The notes under the pieces are model-generated. The model was not told where the DNA came from and ran no database searches. It saw only the letters and a program-made list of their open reading frames with translations. A stretch of 64,000 nucleotides of DNA, from positions 62,001-126,000 of the forward strand of contig CAXXCL010000001.1 of the NCBI GenBank assembly GCA_963668615.2, given 5' to 3'. The DNA comes from JAAYPI01 sp963668615. GTDB taxonomy: Bacteria > Bacteroidota > Bacteroidia > Bacteroidales > Paludibacteraceae. Below, in pieces: positions 1 to 10,867 of the stretch (position 1 is the stretch's first letter; each line of letters starts with the position of its first letter). The translations under genes and the position numbers were made by a program.

Positions 1-2
1 AT

Positions 3-2199
3 ATGTCATCATTAAGATTTAAAGCAGTAGAAGAGGGCTTTTAAGAAAAAAGCCCTTGCAGTAACTCCTCCTTCCAAGTTTACCTCAGATTATTATGGTA
101 AATATGTATTCAACGGTGTTGCTATGGAGAAATATCTTTCAAAAGACACCTTGAAAGCAGTTAAAAATGTCATTAACAAAGGGGCGACTCTTGATTTAGC
201 TATAGCTAATCAGGTAGCAGCAGGCATGAAACTTTGGGCAACCGAGTTGGGTGCAACTCATTACACACACTGGTTTCAGCCATTAACTGATGGTACAGCT
301 GAAAAGCACGACTCCTTTATTGATTATGCAGGAGCTCCGGGTGAAGCTATTATTGAAGACTTTTCAGGAAAGTTATTGGCACAACAAGAACCTGATGCAT
401 CTTCCTTTCCAAGTGGTGGTATCAGAAGCACTTTCGAAGCACGTGGTTATACAGCATGGGATCCTTCTTCTCCTGCATTTGTAGTGGATGATTGCTTGGT
501 TATTCCTACCATATTCATTTCTTACACAGGTGAATCGCTCGACCTAAAAGCTCCTCTTTTAAAGGCATTGAATTCAGTAGATAAAGCGGCAGTTGCTGTT
601 TGTCAGATGTTTGATCCAAATGTCAAAAAAGTATTTGCTTACTTAGGTTGGGAACAAGAATATTTCCTTGTTGACGAAGGCTTATACGCTACTCGTCCCG
701 ACTTATTATTAACAGGACGTACCCTACTCGGACACGAATCTGCCAAAAACCAACAATTGGATGACCATTATTTCGGTGCAGTTCCTAGCCGTGTAGCTGC
801 TTACATGAAAGATATTGAATTTGAAGCATATAAATACGGTATTCCTGCTAAAACTCGTCACAACGAAGTAGCACCAAACCAATTTGAGTTGGCTCCTATA
901 TTCGGAGAATGCAACTTGGCTGTTGACCAAAACTTATTGATGATGTCCATCATGAAACGTGTTGCTCGTCGTCATGGTTTTCGTTTGTTATTGCACGAAA
1001 AACCATTTGCAGGAATTAACGGTTCAGGAAAACACAACAACTGGTCTCTCGGAACAGATACCGGCGTAGGTTTGTTTACTCCGGGAAAAACTCCGGAAGA
1101 AAACCTTTTGTTTGTTACTTTCTTGGTTAACACACTATTAGCTGTTTATAAAAACAACGCTCTATTGAAAGCATCCATTATGACGGCACAAAATGCTCAC
1201 CGTCTTGGTGCAAATGAAGCTCCTCCTGCTATTATTTCAGCATTTATCGGAACACAGTTGACTAGTATTTTGGATAAATTAGAAAATAGTACAAGTGAAG
1301 AAGCCATTATTATGGATGACAAAAAGAAACTTCACCTAGGTATTGCTCGTATTCCTGAAGTATTTCTTGATAACACCGACCGTAATCGTACTTCTCCATT
1401 TGCTTTTACCGGAAACCGTTTCGAATTCCGTGCAGTAGGTTCATCAGCTAACTGTTCGTCTGCTATGGCAGCATTGAATACAGCTGTTGCAGCTCAATTG
1501 ACAGAGTTTAAGGCAGAAGTTGATGCAAAAATGGCGAAAGGATCAAGCAAAGAAAAAGCTATCTTTGATGTTATAAAATCATACATTAAAGCATCTAAAG
1601 CTATCCGTTTTGACGGCAACGGTTACAGCGAAGAATGGAAAGTAGAAGCCGCAAAACGTGGTTTGAATTGCGAAACCAGTGTCCCTGAAATATTCAAATC
1701 ATACACAACCGCTGAAAGCACCAAATTGTTTACTTCAATGGGGGTAATGACTGAAAAAGAATTACACGCTCGTAACGAAGTAAAATGGGAAACATACACT
1801 AAGAAGATTCAAATTGAAGCACGTGTACTGGGCGATTTGGCAATCAATCATATCATTCCGATTGCAACTCGCTACCAGAGTTTCTTGTTAGATAATGTTT
1901 CAAAAATCAATAATGTATTTTCCGGAGAAAAAGCTCAAAAATTAGGCAAGTTGGATGCTGAGTTGATTGTTGAAATTGGCGATCATATTGCTAATATCAA
2001 GCAAGCTGTTGATGAATTGGTTGACACTCGTCGCAAAGCGAATAAAATTGAAGGCGAATACGAAAAAGCATTAGCGTATCACGATAAAGTATTGCCTTAT
2101 TTCGATATTATCCGTTCGAATGCAGATGCATTAGAATTAATCGTTGATGACGAAATGTGGACATTACCTAAATATAGAGAATTGCTATTTATCAGATAA
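3..2199 (+). CDS. glnN: Glutamine synthetase type III (GlnN), apparent frameshift near codon 12
   Basis: Makes glutamine from glutamate, ammonia and ATP in the cytoplasm. The uninterrupted frame starts at ATG 124 (691 residues), but the bases before it continue the same protein (KKALAVTPP, then SDYYGKYVFNG) with no start. An ATG at 3 opens MSSLRFKAVEE, a typical GSIII N-terminus, and hits TAA at 42 in another frame. Removing one G from the GGG run at 35-37 joins the two into a 731-residue protein, close to the usual length of about 730. GSIII hallmarks include NGSGKHNNWS, which begins at about nt 1019, and EFRAVGSSANCS (near 1430). It lies just upstream of gltBD, so glutamine synthetase and glutamate synthase sit together. 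The family call is certain; whether the frameshift is real or an assembly error is open. Confidence 0.93.
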
Positions 2200-2230
2200 G
2201 TTAGACATTACATACATATCTTTTAAAATT

Positions 2231-2271
2231 AATAGTGGGAAACTTTTCAAAAAGAGTGTTCCCACTATTTT
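2231..2271 (+). terminator. Intrinsic terminator-like hairpin after glnN
   Basis: Arms 2231-2241 (AATAGTGGGAA) and 2259-2269 (TTCCCACTATT) pair perfectly. An inner stem (ACTTTT with AAGAGT) extends the helix, and a short T stretch follows. It probably ends or attenuates glnN transcription before gltB. Confidence 0.6.
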
Positions 2272-2288
2272 GCACAATAAAACCAAGG

Positions 2289-2321
2289 TTTTAAAACTGT
2301 TTTTCCAAAACAGTTTTAAAA
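2289..2321 (+). promoter_or_regulatory. Perfect 15-bp hairpin in the gltB leader
   Basis: TTTTAAAACTGTTTT (2289-2303) and its exact reverse complement (2307-2321) flank a 3-base loop, 16 bases before the gltB ATG. An A-rich stretch rather than a T-run follows on the plus strand, so it is not a standard terminator for this direction. A leader structure controlling gltB translation, or a weak minus-strand terminator, are both possible. Confidence 0.5.
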
Positions 2322-2337
2322 AACAAAAAAAAATTTT

Positions 2338-5300
2338 ATGAATTCAAACCCATTACAAATTGATGAATACGAACAGCAATCGCTGTATTCATTTAACAAT
2401 GAGCACGATGCTTGCGGTGTAGGTCTGGTATTAAACCTTTATGGCGAAAAATCGCACGAAATAGTAGAAAAAGGTTTACAAGTCCTGGAAAATATGGTCC
2501 ACCGTGGAGCTGAAAGTGCGGACAACAAGACAGGTGATGGTGCGGGAATTTTAGTTCAGATTCCGCACGAGTTTATTTTACTACAAGGCATTCCCGTTCC
2601 CGCCAAAGGGAAATACGGTACAGGTCTTGTTTTTCTTCCAAAAGAAAAACATAAAGCAGAGTTGTGCCTCGACGTCATTAAAGAAAACGTCGAAAAAGAA
2701 GGTCTTAATTTATTGGCTATTCGTGATGTTCCAGTCAATAGTAATATTTTAGGAGAAATATCCGCATCCAACGAACCACAAATAAAACAAATTTTTGTAA
2801 CAGGAAGTTCCAACCAACAAGAATTGGAGTTGAAGCTATATGTAGTTCGCAAAAAAATAGAAAAATCGATTTATCAATCCAATATAGCAAAAGAACGTAA
2901 TTTTTATATTGTAAGTCTTTCGACCAAACAAATGGTTTACAAAGGGATGCTTACTTCGCTGCAACTACGCGATTATTATCCCGATTTGTGCAACGAAAAT
3001 TTCACCAGCGGAATTTCGCTTGTACACTCACGTTTTAGCACAAACACCTTCCCTACTTGGGATTTGGCACAACCTTTTCGTATGTTAGGACATAACGGTG
3101 AGATTAATACCATTCGTGGTAATCGCCAATGGATGGAATCACGCGAAAGTGTTTTAAAATCAGCTCAATTGGGCAATTTACAAGATTTGTATCCAATTGT
3201 TCAACCAGGCATGAGTGATAGTGCATCTTTGGATAATGTGCTCGAATTTTTAGTGATGTCAGGCAAGAGTCTTCCTCATGCTATGGCAATGCTTGTTCCT
3301 GAAAGTTGGAACAAAAAAAATCCTATTTCCGATGATTTACGTGCTTTCTACGAATATCATAGCACTTTTATGGAACCATGGGATGGACCTGCTACATTAT
3401 TATTCAGCGATGGACGATATGCAGGTGGTATGCTCGACCGTAACGGTCTGCGTCCTGCTCGTTATCTAATAACACACGATAATTTGATGGTTATTGCATC
3501 TGAAACAGGAACTATTGAATTTGAACCTGAACGTATCAAAGAAAAAGGACGTTTGAAACCGGGTAAAATGCTCATGGTCGATACTGAGCTTGGTCAAATT
3601 TATTATGATAACGAACTAAAAGAAAATTTGGCAAAAGCATTTCCTTATCGCAAATGGTTGAACAGAAATTGTATTAACTTGGATGATATTTCATCAGGAA
3701 GAACAACCAAAAACGAATTGAATGATTATCAAAGACTACTGCACACTTTCGGATATTCAAAAGAGGATGTGGAAAAACTAATTCTCCCTATGGCGACCGG
3801 AGGAGCAGAGCCTATTTCGTCAATGGGTAATGATGTAACATTATCTGTTTTTTCAGACAAACCTCAGCGTTTGTTCAACTATTTCCGTCAACAGTTTGCA
3901 CAGGTAACGAATCCACCTATTGACCCGATTCGTGAAGAATTGGTAATGTCTTTAACAGGATATATTGGTTCTGTACACCAAAACTTATTGGAAGCAGCTC
4001 CTGAAATTTGTAAAATGGTGAAATTGAAAAGTCCCGTTCTTACAAATACACAATTTGATATTTTAAGCAATTTACAATATAAAGGCTTCTCTACCATATC
4101 ATTACCTATGCTTTTTGACCCAAAAACAGGAGCAAAGGGTCTTGAAAAAGCCATTGATGAACTTTGTATTTCTGTAGAGAAAGCAGTAGACGATGGTAAA
4201 AATTATATCGTCTTAAGCGACCGTGGGGTAGATGCTAACCATGCTCCAATTCCTTCATTATTAGCAGTTTCTGCTGTGCATCTTTATCTTATTCAAAAAA
4301 GAAAAAGAATGCAGATAGACATTGTAGTTGAATCTGCTGAACCACGTGAAGTGATGCATTTTGCTTTACTATTTGGATTTGGAGCCAATGCCGTAAATCC
4401 ATATATGATTTTTGCTCTTATAAACGATCGTATTAAATCGGGTGAAATCCAAATGGATTTGGAAACGGCAAAAAAGAACTATATTAAAGCTGTAAACAAG
4501 GGACTTTTGAAAGTACTCTCCAAAATGGGTAATTCCACCTTGCGTAGTTATCGTGGTGCACATATTTTTGAGGCAATCGGTATTTCTTCCAAATTCTTGG
4601 ATCGCTATTTCAAAGGCATTTCGTGTGCCATTGAAGGCATTGATATTGAGGATATTGCCAATGAAGTACTCAAACCACATACTGAATCATTCTTTCCTGA
4701 AGAGGGGGATGATATATCAACACTAAAAAATCTTGGACAATATGCTTACCGTCGCGATGGGGAAAATCATGCATGGAATCCCGAAACAATCGCTCGTTTG
4801 CAAATTGCAACGAAAACGAATAGCTATGAAAAGTTTAAAGAATATACAAAAATAGTCGACGAAAAGCCAGCCCCTATTTTTATTCGAGACTTAATGGATT
4901 ACAAACGTAACCCTATTGATATTAGCGAAGTAGAACCCGTGGAAAACATTATGAAACGTTTTGTAACAGGTGCAATGTCATACGGTTCTATCAGTCGTGA
5001 AGCCCATGAAGCAATGGCAATGGCAATGAATAAAATCGGAGGTCGAAGCAACACCGGTGAAGGTGGCGAAGATTCTGAGCGTTATAAAAAACGCGAAGAC
5101 GGTTTAAGTACTCGTAGTGCCATCAAACAAGTTGCTTCCGGACGTTTTGGTGTAACTGCCGAATATTTGGTAAATGCCGATGAAATACAAATTAAGATGG
5201 CACAAGGAGCTAAACCTGGCGAGGGTGGACAGCTTCCCGGACATAAAGTAGATAAAATAATTGCTAAAACACGTCATTCCATACCGGGAATTTCATTAAT

Positions 5301-6867
5301 TTCGCCTCCGCCTCACCACGACATTTATTCAATTGAAGATTTAGCACAACTTATCTTCGATTTGAAAAATGTAAATCCGAAAGCTGTTATCAGTGTAAAA
5401 CTGGTATCGGAAACAGGGGTTGGAACTATTGCAGCAGGCGTGGCAAAGGCCAAAGCCGACTTGATTCTGATAAGTGGTGCAGAGGGTGGAACAGGTGCAA
5501 GTCCTTCAAGCTCTATCAAACATGCAGGGCTTCCTGTGGAAATTGGTTTGGCTGAAACACAACAAACACTTGTATTGAATAACCTTAGGGGTCAAATTCG
5601 TTTACAAACAGATGGTCAATTGAAAACAGGTCGTGATATTGTTATTGCAGCCTTGTTAGGAGCTGAAGAATATGGTTTTGCCACCAGTGCTTTGATTACG
5701 TTAGGATGTGTGATGATGCGTAAATGTCACTTAAATACTTGTCCTGTTGGCGTTGCTACACAAGATGAAATTCTGCGTAAACATTTCGTTGGCAGATACG
5801 AGTACTTAGTAAACTTCTTTAACTTTTTAGCACAAGATGTTCGTGAACACTTGGCTCAAATGGGTTATCGGAGTATGGATGAAATAATTGGACATTCAGA
5901 GTTACTCGTACGCAAGGACATCAAAGGTAATCCTAAAATAAGTAAAGTTGATTTATCAAGAATCATGTTTGTTCCATCTATTGGCAAAAACACAGGACTT
6001 CGTCAAATAAAAAAGCAAGACCACAAGTTGGAAAATGTGCTTGATCGCGAATTGATAAAAAAATCTCTTCCATCTCTTGACTTACGTATGCCGGTTGAAA
6101 TTAAAAGTAGAATTAAAAATACTGACAGAACTGTAGGAGCAATGTTATCCGGAGAGATAGCAAAGCGTTATGGAGAAGAAGGTTTGCCAAAAGATACAAT
6201 CAAGGCTTATTTTACAGGTTCTGCAGGACAAAGTTTCGGGGCTTTCCTAAGCAAAGGAGTTTATTTCCAATTGGAAGGAGAATCGAACGATTATCTTGGA
6301 AAAGGTCTTTCAGGCGGTAAAATTGTTGTTATTGCTCCAAAAGGCAGTACATTTGAACCGGAAAAAAACATTATCGCTGGAAATACCATTCTTTACGGAG
6401 CTACTTCCGGTGAAGTATATATCAATGGTGTAGTAGGCGAACGTTTCTGTGTACGTAACTCGGGAGCCATCGCTGTAGTAGAAGGTGCAGGCGACCATTG
6501 TTGCGAATACATGACAGGAGGACGCACAGTAGTTCTAGGAAAAACAGGACGAAACTTTGCTGCCGGTATGAGTGGTGGTGTGGCTTATGTTCTCGACGAA
6601 TCCGGCGATTTCGATTATTATTGCAACATGGAAATGGTCGAACTTTCGTTGATTGAAGATAGCATGGATAACAAAGAATTATACGGATTAATCTCTGATC
6701 ACTATAAATATACAAATAGTGCTCTTGCAAAACGTATTCTCGACAATTGGAAAGATTATGTGGATAAATTCATTAAAGTCGTACCAATTGAATACAAAAA
6801 AGTATTGCAAGAAGAAAAAATGGAAGCAATTAATAAAAAAATTGCACAAGTAGAAAGAGATTATTAA
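2338..6867 (+). CDS. gltB: Glutamate synthase large subunit (GltB)
   Basis: Large (alpha) subunit of NADPH-type glutamate synthase; converts glutamine plus 2-oxoglutarate to two glutamates. At 1509 residues it has the usual length. The class II amidotransferase domain begins at Cys26 (HDACGVG), so a 25-residue propeptide is expected to be removed to expose the N-terminal cysteine. The central and FMN-binding synthase domains follow. The 3Fe-4S cysteines are in CVMMRKCHLNTC at about residues 1124, 1130 and 1135, and the C-terminal GXGXG beta-helix (GAXXXG repeats such as SGGKIVV) closes the protein. gltD follows 27 bases later, so the two subunits are co-transcribed. Confidence 0.97.
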   Translation: MNSNPLQIDEYEQQSLYSFNNEHDACGVGLVLNLYGEKSHEIVEKGLQVLENMVHRGAESADNKTGDGAGILVQIPHEFILLQGIPVPAKGKYGTGLVFLPKEKHKAELCLDVIKENVEKEGLNLLAIRDVPVNSNILGEISASNEPQIKQIFVTGSSNQQELELKLYVVRKKIEKSIYQSNIAKERNFYIVSLSTKQMVYKGMLTSLQLRDYYPDLCNENFTSGISLVHSRFSTNTFPTWDLAQPFRMLGHNGEINTIRGNRQWMESRESVLKSAQLGNLQDLYPIVQPGMSDSASLDNVLEFLVMSGKSLPHAMAMLVPESWNKKNPISDDLRAFYEYHSTFMEPWDGPATLLFSDGRYAGGMLDRNGLRPARYLITHDNLMVIASETGTIEFEPERIKEKGRLKPGKMLMVDTELGQIYYDNELKENLAKAFPYRKWLNRNCINLDDISSGRTTKNELNDYQRLLHTFGYSKEDVEKLILPMATGGAEPISSMGNDVTLSVFSDKPQRLFNYFRQQFAQVTNPPIDPIREELVMSLTGYIGSVHQNLLEAAPEICKMVKLKSPVLTNTQFDILSNLQYKGFSTISLPMLFDPKTGAKGLEKAIDELCISVEKAVDDGKNYIVLSDRGVDANHAPIPSLLAVSAVHLYLIQKRKRMQIDIVVESAEPREVMHFALLFGFGANAVNPYMIFALINDRIKSGEIQMDLETAKKNYIKAVNKGLLKVLSKMGNSTLRSYRGAHIFEAIGISSKFLDRYFKGISCAIEGIDIEDIANEVLKPHTESFFPEEGDDISTLKNLGQYAYRRDGENHAWNPETIARLQIATKTNSYEKFKEYTKIVDEKPAPIFIRDLMDYKRNPIDISEVEPVENIMKRFVTGAMSYGSISREAHEAMAMAMNKIGGRSNTGEGGEDSERYKKREDGLSTRSAIKQVASGRFGVTAEYLVNADEIQIKMAQGAKPGEGGQLPGHKVDKIIAKTRHSIPGISLISPPPHHDIYSIEDLAQLIFDLKNVNPKAVISVKLVSETGVGTIAAGVAKAKADLILISGAEGGTGASPSSSIKHAGLPVEIGLAETQQTLVLNNLRGQIRLQTDGQLKTGRDIVIAALLGAEEYGFATSALITLGCVMMRKCHLNTCPVGVATQDEILRKHFVGRYEYLVNFFNFLAQDVREHLAQMGYRSMDEIIGHSELLVRKDIKGNPKISKVDLSRIMFVPSIGKNTGLRQIKKQDHKLENVLDRELIKKSLPSLDLRMPVEIKSRIKNTDRTVGAMLSGEIAKRYGEEGLPKDTIKAYFTGSAGQSFGAFLSKGVYFQLEGESNDYLGKGLSGGKIVVIAPKGSTFEPEKNIIAGNTILYGATSGEVYINGVVGERFCVRNSGAIAVVEGAGDHCCEYMTGGRTVVLGKTGRNFAAGMSGGVAYVLDESGDFDYYCNMEMVELSLIEDSMDNKELYGLISDHYKYTNSALAKRILDNWKDYVDKFIKVVPIEYKKVLQEEKMEAINKKIAQVERDY

Positions 6868-6894
6868 TATCGATTCAATTAAGACTATACTACA

Positions 6895-8310
6895 ATGGGA
6901 AATCCAAAAGCATTTATAACAACTCCCCGCAAAGAAGCGGGTTACCGACCCATAAACGAACGCATTTCCGACTTTGGGGAAGTAGAACAAACCTTAAACC
7001 GTGAAGACCGCAAACTACAGGCTTCGCGTTGTATGGATTGTGGCATTCCTTTTTGCCACTGGTCTTGTCCGCTAGGCAATAAAATGCCCGAATGGCAAGA
7101 TTTAGTTTACAAAGGAAAATGGCAAGAAGCCATTGATTTGTTGCATGAAACAAATAACTTTCCTGATTTTACAGGAAGGATTTGTCCTGCACTATGTGAA
7201 AAATCGTGCGTATTGGCATTGCAAGAATCCGCTGTAACCATTCGTGAAAACGAATGTGCAGTCACTGAAGTAGGTTTCACTGAAGGACTTATCAAAGCAC
7301 ATGCACCTAAAACACGTACAGGTAAAAAAATAGCGGTTATTGGTTCGGGTCCTGCAGGAATGGCTGCGGCTCAACAATTAAACCGTAAAGGTCATACCGT
7401 CACCCTATTCGAAAAAGAAAATGGATTGGGAGGTTTACTCCGTTACGGAATTCCAAATTTTAAATTGAATAAATACGTTATCGACCGTCGATTAGCTCAA
7501 TTGGAAGAAGAAGGCATTATTTTTAAGCCGAATACTGAAGTAGGAAAAGATATTTTGGGAAAAGAAATCATGAAAAAATTCGATGCAGTTTGTCTTGCTA
7601 TCGGAGCGGGACATCCGCGTGATATCAATCCTGAAGGTCGTAATTTGAAAGGTATCCATTTTGCTTTAGAATTCTTAAGTCAGCAAAATCAGTTGATCAT
7701 GGAAGAAACAGTTCCATCAGAAAAAATTATCAATGCAAAAGACAAACATGTATTGGTTATTGGTGGTGGAGATACCGGTTCCGACTGTGTAGGAACTTCT
7801 ATTCGTCAGGGGGCTGTAAAAGTAACTCAAATTGAGATTTTACCTCAACCGCCGGTAGGTAAGAATCCTGCCACACCTTGGCCATACTATCCTAACATTT
7901 TGAAAACATCTACCTCTCATGAAGAAGGTTGTGACCGTAAATGGTCTTTGAATACGAAAAAATTTATTGGCGAAAAAGGAAAAGTTACAGAGGTATTAGT
8001 AGAAGAAGTAGCTTGGGAAAAAGATGAAACAGGACGTTTCACTATGAAACCAACAGGAAAAACAGAAACTATTAAAGCCGATCTGGTTTTCTTGGCATTA
8101 GGCTTTGTTCACCCTGTTCACGAAGGTTTATTAACAGAACTGGGCGTTACTTTCGATGGTCGTGGCAACGTGGCAATTGATGTTAATAACAAAAGCAATG
8201 TAGCTAAAGTTTTTGCGGCGGGCGATGCTTCTATGGGAGCTAGTCTTGTTGTGCGTGCCATTGCTTCGGGTCGTAAAGTAGCCGAAGATATTCATAAATC
8301 ATTAATTTAA
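6895..8310 (+). CDS. gltD: Glutamate synthase small subunit (GltD)
   Basis: Beta subunit that passes electrons from NADPH through FAD and 4Fe-4S centres to GltB. The 471-residue length is typical. The N-terminal ferredoxin-like part carries cysteine motifs CMDCGIPFCHWSCP (from about residue 42) and CPALCEKSCV. Then come an FAD dinucleotide fold (GSGPAGMAAA) and a second NADPH fold (VIGGGDTGSDCVG). The C-terminal motif with FAAGD binds FAD. It follows gltB closely and ends 6 bases before asnB, so all three are probably one transcript. Confidence 0.96.
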   Translation: MGNPKAFITTPRKEAGYRPINERISDFGEVEQTLNREDRKLQASRCMDCGIPFCHWSCPLGNKMPEWQDLVYKGKWQEAIDLLHETNNFPDFTGRICPALCEKSCVLALQESAVTIRENECAVTEVGFTEGLIKAHAPKTRTGKKIAVIGSGPAGMAAAQQLNRKGHTVTLFEKENGLGGLLRYGIPNFKLNKYVIDRRLAQLEEEGIIFKPNTEVGKDILGKEIMKKFDAVCLAIGAGHPRDINPEGRNLKGIHFALEFLSQQNQLIMEETVPSEKIINAKDKHVLVIGGGDTGSDCVGTSIRQGAVKVTQIEILPQPPVGKNPATPWPYYPNILKTSTSHEEGCDRKWSLNTKKFIGEKGKVTEVLVEEVAWEKDETGRFTMKPTGKTETIKADLVFLALGFVHPVHEGLLTELGVTFDGRGNVAIDVNNKSNVAKVFAAGDASMGASLVVRAIASGRKVAEDIHKSLI

Positions 8311-8316
8311 TTTGCT

Positions 8317-9984
8317 ATGTGTGGAATAGTATGTGCATTTGATTTAAAACAGTCGGTCCAGGAATTGAGACCACAAATATTACAAATGTCAAAAAAAATC
8401 CGTCATCGCGGACCCGATTGGTCGGGTATTTTTTGCAACAATAAGGCAGTTTTGGCACACGAAAGATTGTCTATTGTTGATCCTGAATCAGGCAAACAAC
8501 CCCTATTTAGCAAAGATGGCAAACTTGTTTTGGCTGTAAATGGCGAAATATATAATCATCAAGAAATACGTGATCATTTTGAGGGTAAATATGAGTTTCT
8601 TACAAAATCGGACTGTGAAGTAATCCTGGCACTATATCGTGAAAAAGGTCCAAATTTTCTGGAAGATTTAAGCGGTATTTTTGCCTTTGCTCTGTATGAT
8701 ATAGAAAAAGATATTTACTTAATCGGTCGCGATCACATAGGAATTATTCCCCTATACCAAGGTTGGGATAAAAATGGAACTTACTATGTTGCCTCCGAAC
8801 TAAAGGCACTGGAAAGTCAATGTTCAAAAATAGAAGAATTTTTGCCGGGTCAATACTATTACAGTCCCGACGGGAAACCTACTCAATGGTACACACGTGA
8901 CTGGATGGATTTTGATGCTGTAAAAGATAATGAAAGTAGCATTGATGTACTTCGTCAGGCACTGGAAGATGCTGTTGAACGCCAACTAATGAGTGATGTC
9001 CCCTATGGTGTATTACTTTCAGGCGGATTGGATTCTTCTATCATTTCAGCTATAGCAAAAAAACATGCTGCTACACGTATCGAATCCGGCAATACCAAAG
9101 ATGCTTGGTGGCCTCAATTACACTCCTTTGCAGTAGGATTGGACGGCTCTCCGGACTTAATTGCCGCTCGCAAGGTAGCCGAACATATCGGAACGATTCA
9201 TCACGAAATTCATTTTACCGTACAAGAAGGATTAGATGCTATTCGTGACGTCATTTATCATATCGAAACATACGACGTAACAACCATTCGTGCCAGTACC
9301 CCGATGTATTTGTTGGCACGTGTCATCAAATCAATGGGTGTAAAGATGGTATTGTCAGGTGAAGGTGCCGATGAGATTTTCGGTGGATACCTTTATTTCC
9401 ATAAGGCTCCTAATGCAGAAGAATTCCACAAAGAAACGGTTCGGAAAATCGAAAAATTACACTTGTACGACTGCCTACGTGCTAATAAATCATTAGCAGC
9501 TTGGGGAGTTGAAGGTCGTGTACCTTTTCTCGACAAGGAATTTATGGACATCGCTATGCGTTTGAATCCGAAAGATAAAATGGCAGGCAACGGAAAAATA
9601 GAAAAGCACATTCTACGCAAAGCTTTTGAAGATTATTTGCCCGAAAGTGTAGTTTGGAGACAAAAAGAACAATTTTCTGATGGCGTGGGTTATAGTTGGA
9701 TTGATACGCTTCGTCAAATTGCCAACGACAGTGTTACTGACGAGCAAATGTCGAATGTCACCTCTCGGTTTCCTATTCAACCTCCAATGAATAAAGAAGA
9801 ATACTATTATCGTTGTATTTATCACGAATTATTTCCTTCTGATTCAGCAGCTATGTGTGTTCCCTCTGTGCCATCAGTGGCTTGTAGTACGCCTATTGCG
9901 TTGGAATGGGATGAAGCTTTCAAAAAAATGGTTGATCCTTCCGGACGAGCAGTAAAAAATGTTCATGAGCAAGGATATAAATAA
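8317..9984 (+). CDS. asnB: Asparagine synthase B, glutamine-hydrolysing (AsnB)
   Basis: Makes asparagine from aspartate, ATP and glutamine. The protein starts MCGIVCAF, so Cys2 becomes the N-terminal nucleophile of the class II glutaminase domain, and the glutaminase signature RHRGPDWSG follows. The synthetase domain has the PP-loop SGGLDSS at about residues 235-241, and later VLSGEGADEIFGGY, typical of AsnB. The length (555) matches the E. coli AsnB type. It begins 6 bases after gltD, so the operon makes glutamate and then uses glutamine nitrogen for asparagine. The next gene, dapF, is 26 bases downstream. Confidence 0.96.
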   Translation: MCGIVCAFDLKQSVQELRPQILQMSKKIRHRGPDWSGIFCNNKAVLAHERLSIVDPESGKQPLFSKDGKLVLAVNGEIYNHQEIRDHFEGKYEFLTKSDCEVILALYREKGPNFLEDLSGIFAFALYDIEKDIYLIGRDHIGIIPLYQGWDKNGTYYVASELKALESQCSKIEEFLPGQYYYSPDGKPTQWYTRDWMDFDAVKDNESSIDVLRQALEDAVERQLMSDVPYGVLLSGGLDSSIISAIAKKHAATRIESGNTKDAWWPQLHSFAVGLDGSPDLIAARKVAEHIGTIHHEIHFTVQEGLDAIRDVIYHIETYDVTTIRASTPMYLLARVIKSMGVKMVLSGEGADEIFGGYLYFHKAPNAEEFHKETVRKIEKLHLYDCLRANKSLAAWGVEGRVPFLDKEFMDIAMRLNPKDKMAGNGKIEKHILRKAFEDYLPESVVWRQKEQFSDGVGYSWIDTLRQIANDSVTDEQMSNVTSRFPIQPPMNKEEYYYRCIYHELFPSDSAAMCVPSVPSVACSTPIALEWDEAFKKMVDPSGRAVKNVHEQGYK

Positions 9985-10010
9985 TAGCTATTAACCTAAC
10001 AAAGGAGAAT

Positions 10011-10856
10011 ATGAAATTTACTAAAATGCATGGAACCGGTAACGATTATGTTTATGTCAATGGTTTCGAAGAAACTATCGGCAACTTATCGGAGGTCGCC
10101 ATACAAATCAGTGATAGACATAAAGGCATTGGCTCTGACGGATTAGTGGTTATATTGCCCTCGGAAACCTGCGATTTCAGGATGCGTATGTTTAATGCAG
10201 ACGGTTCCGAATCGGAAATGTGTGGAAATGCTTCCCGTTGCATAGGTAAATATGTTTACGACAAAGGATTGACAAATAAGACTACGATTACCCTTGAAAC
10301 ACTTGCCGGCATCAAATTATTAAATTTAATTGTAGGTGCCGATAATAAAGTGAAAACCGTTACGGTAGATATGGGCGAACCGATTTTGGAAGGCTTAAAT
10401 ATACCGACTATTTTTGATGAACCCCTGATAATTGATAAGTCTGTAAATTTTGGAAACGATATCAGTTACAATATTACTTGTGTATCAATGGGAAATCCAC
10501 ATGCGGTAATTTTTACTACGGAAATAGAACAACTTGATTTGCCGAAAATAGGTCCTTTCATCGAGAATGCCTCAATATTTCCACGCCGTACTAATACCGA
10601 ATTTATTGAACTTGTGTCGAAAAATTACATCAAAATGCGAGTTTGGGAACGTGGCTCAGGTGAAACGATGGCGTGTGGAACAGGAGCTTGTGCCTCCGTT
10701 GTAGCGGGAGTACTTAATGGATATATCGCCCGTAAAACAACGGTTGAACTACTTGGCGGAACTCTTACCATTGAATGGAAGGAAAAAGATAACCATGTAT
10801 ATCTGACCGGCAATGCAATTACTGTTTTCGAAGGCAAAATTGATTTATTAATTTAA
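10011..10856 (+). CDS. dapF: Diaminopimelate epimerase (DapF)
   Basis: Interconverts LL- and meso-diaminopimelate for lysine and peptidoglycan synthesis. The two catalytic cysteines are Cys71 (SEMCGNASRC) and Cys222 (ETMACGTGAC), each in its family motif. Length 281 is normal. An AAGGAG stretch at 10002-10007 lies only 3 bases before the ATG; most genes in this window lack any such site. dapL follows after 11 bases, so the pair forms the DapL-type branch in which LL-DAP is made directly and then epimerised. Confidence 0.96.
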   Translation: MKFTKMHGTGNDYVYVNGFEETIGNLSEVAIQISDRHKGIGSDGLVVILPSETCDFRMRMFNADGSESEMCGNASRCIGKYVYDKGLTNKTTITLETLAGIKLLNLIVGADNKVKTVTVDMGEPILEGLNIPTIFDEPLIIDKSVNFGNDISYNITCVSMGNPHAVIFTTEIEQLDLPKIGPFIENASIFPRRTNTEFIELVSKNYIKMRVWERGSGETMACGTGACASVVAGVLNGYIARKTTVELLGGTLTIEWKEKDNHVYLTGNAITVFEGKIDLLI

Positions 10857-10867
10857 AAATTTTATTA

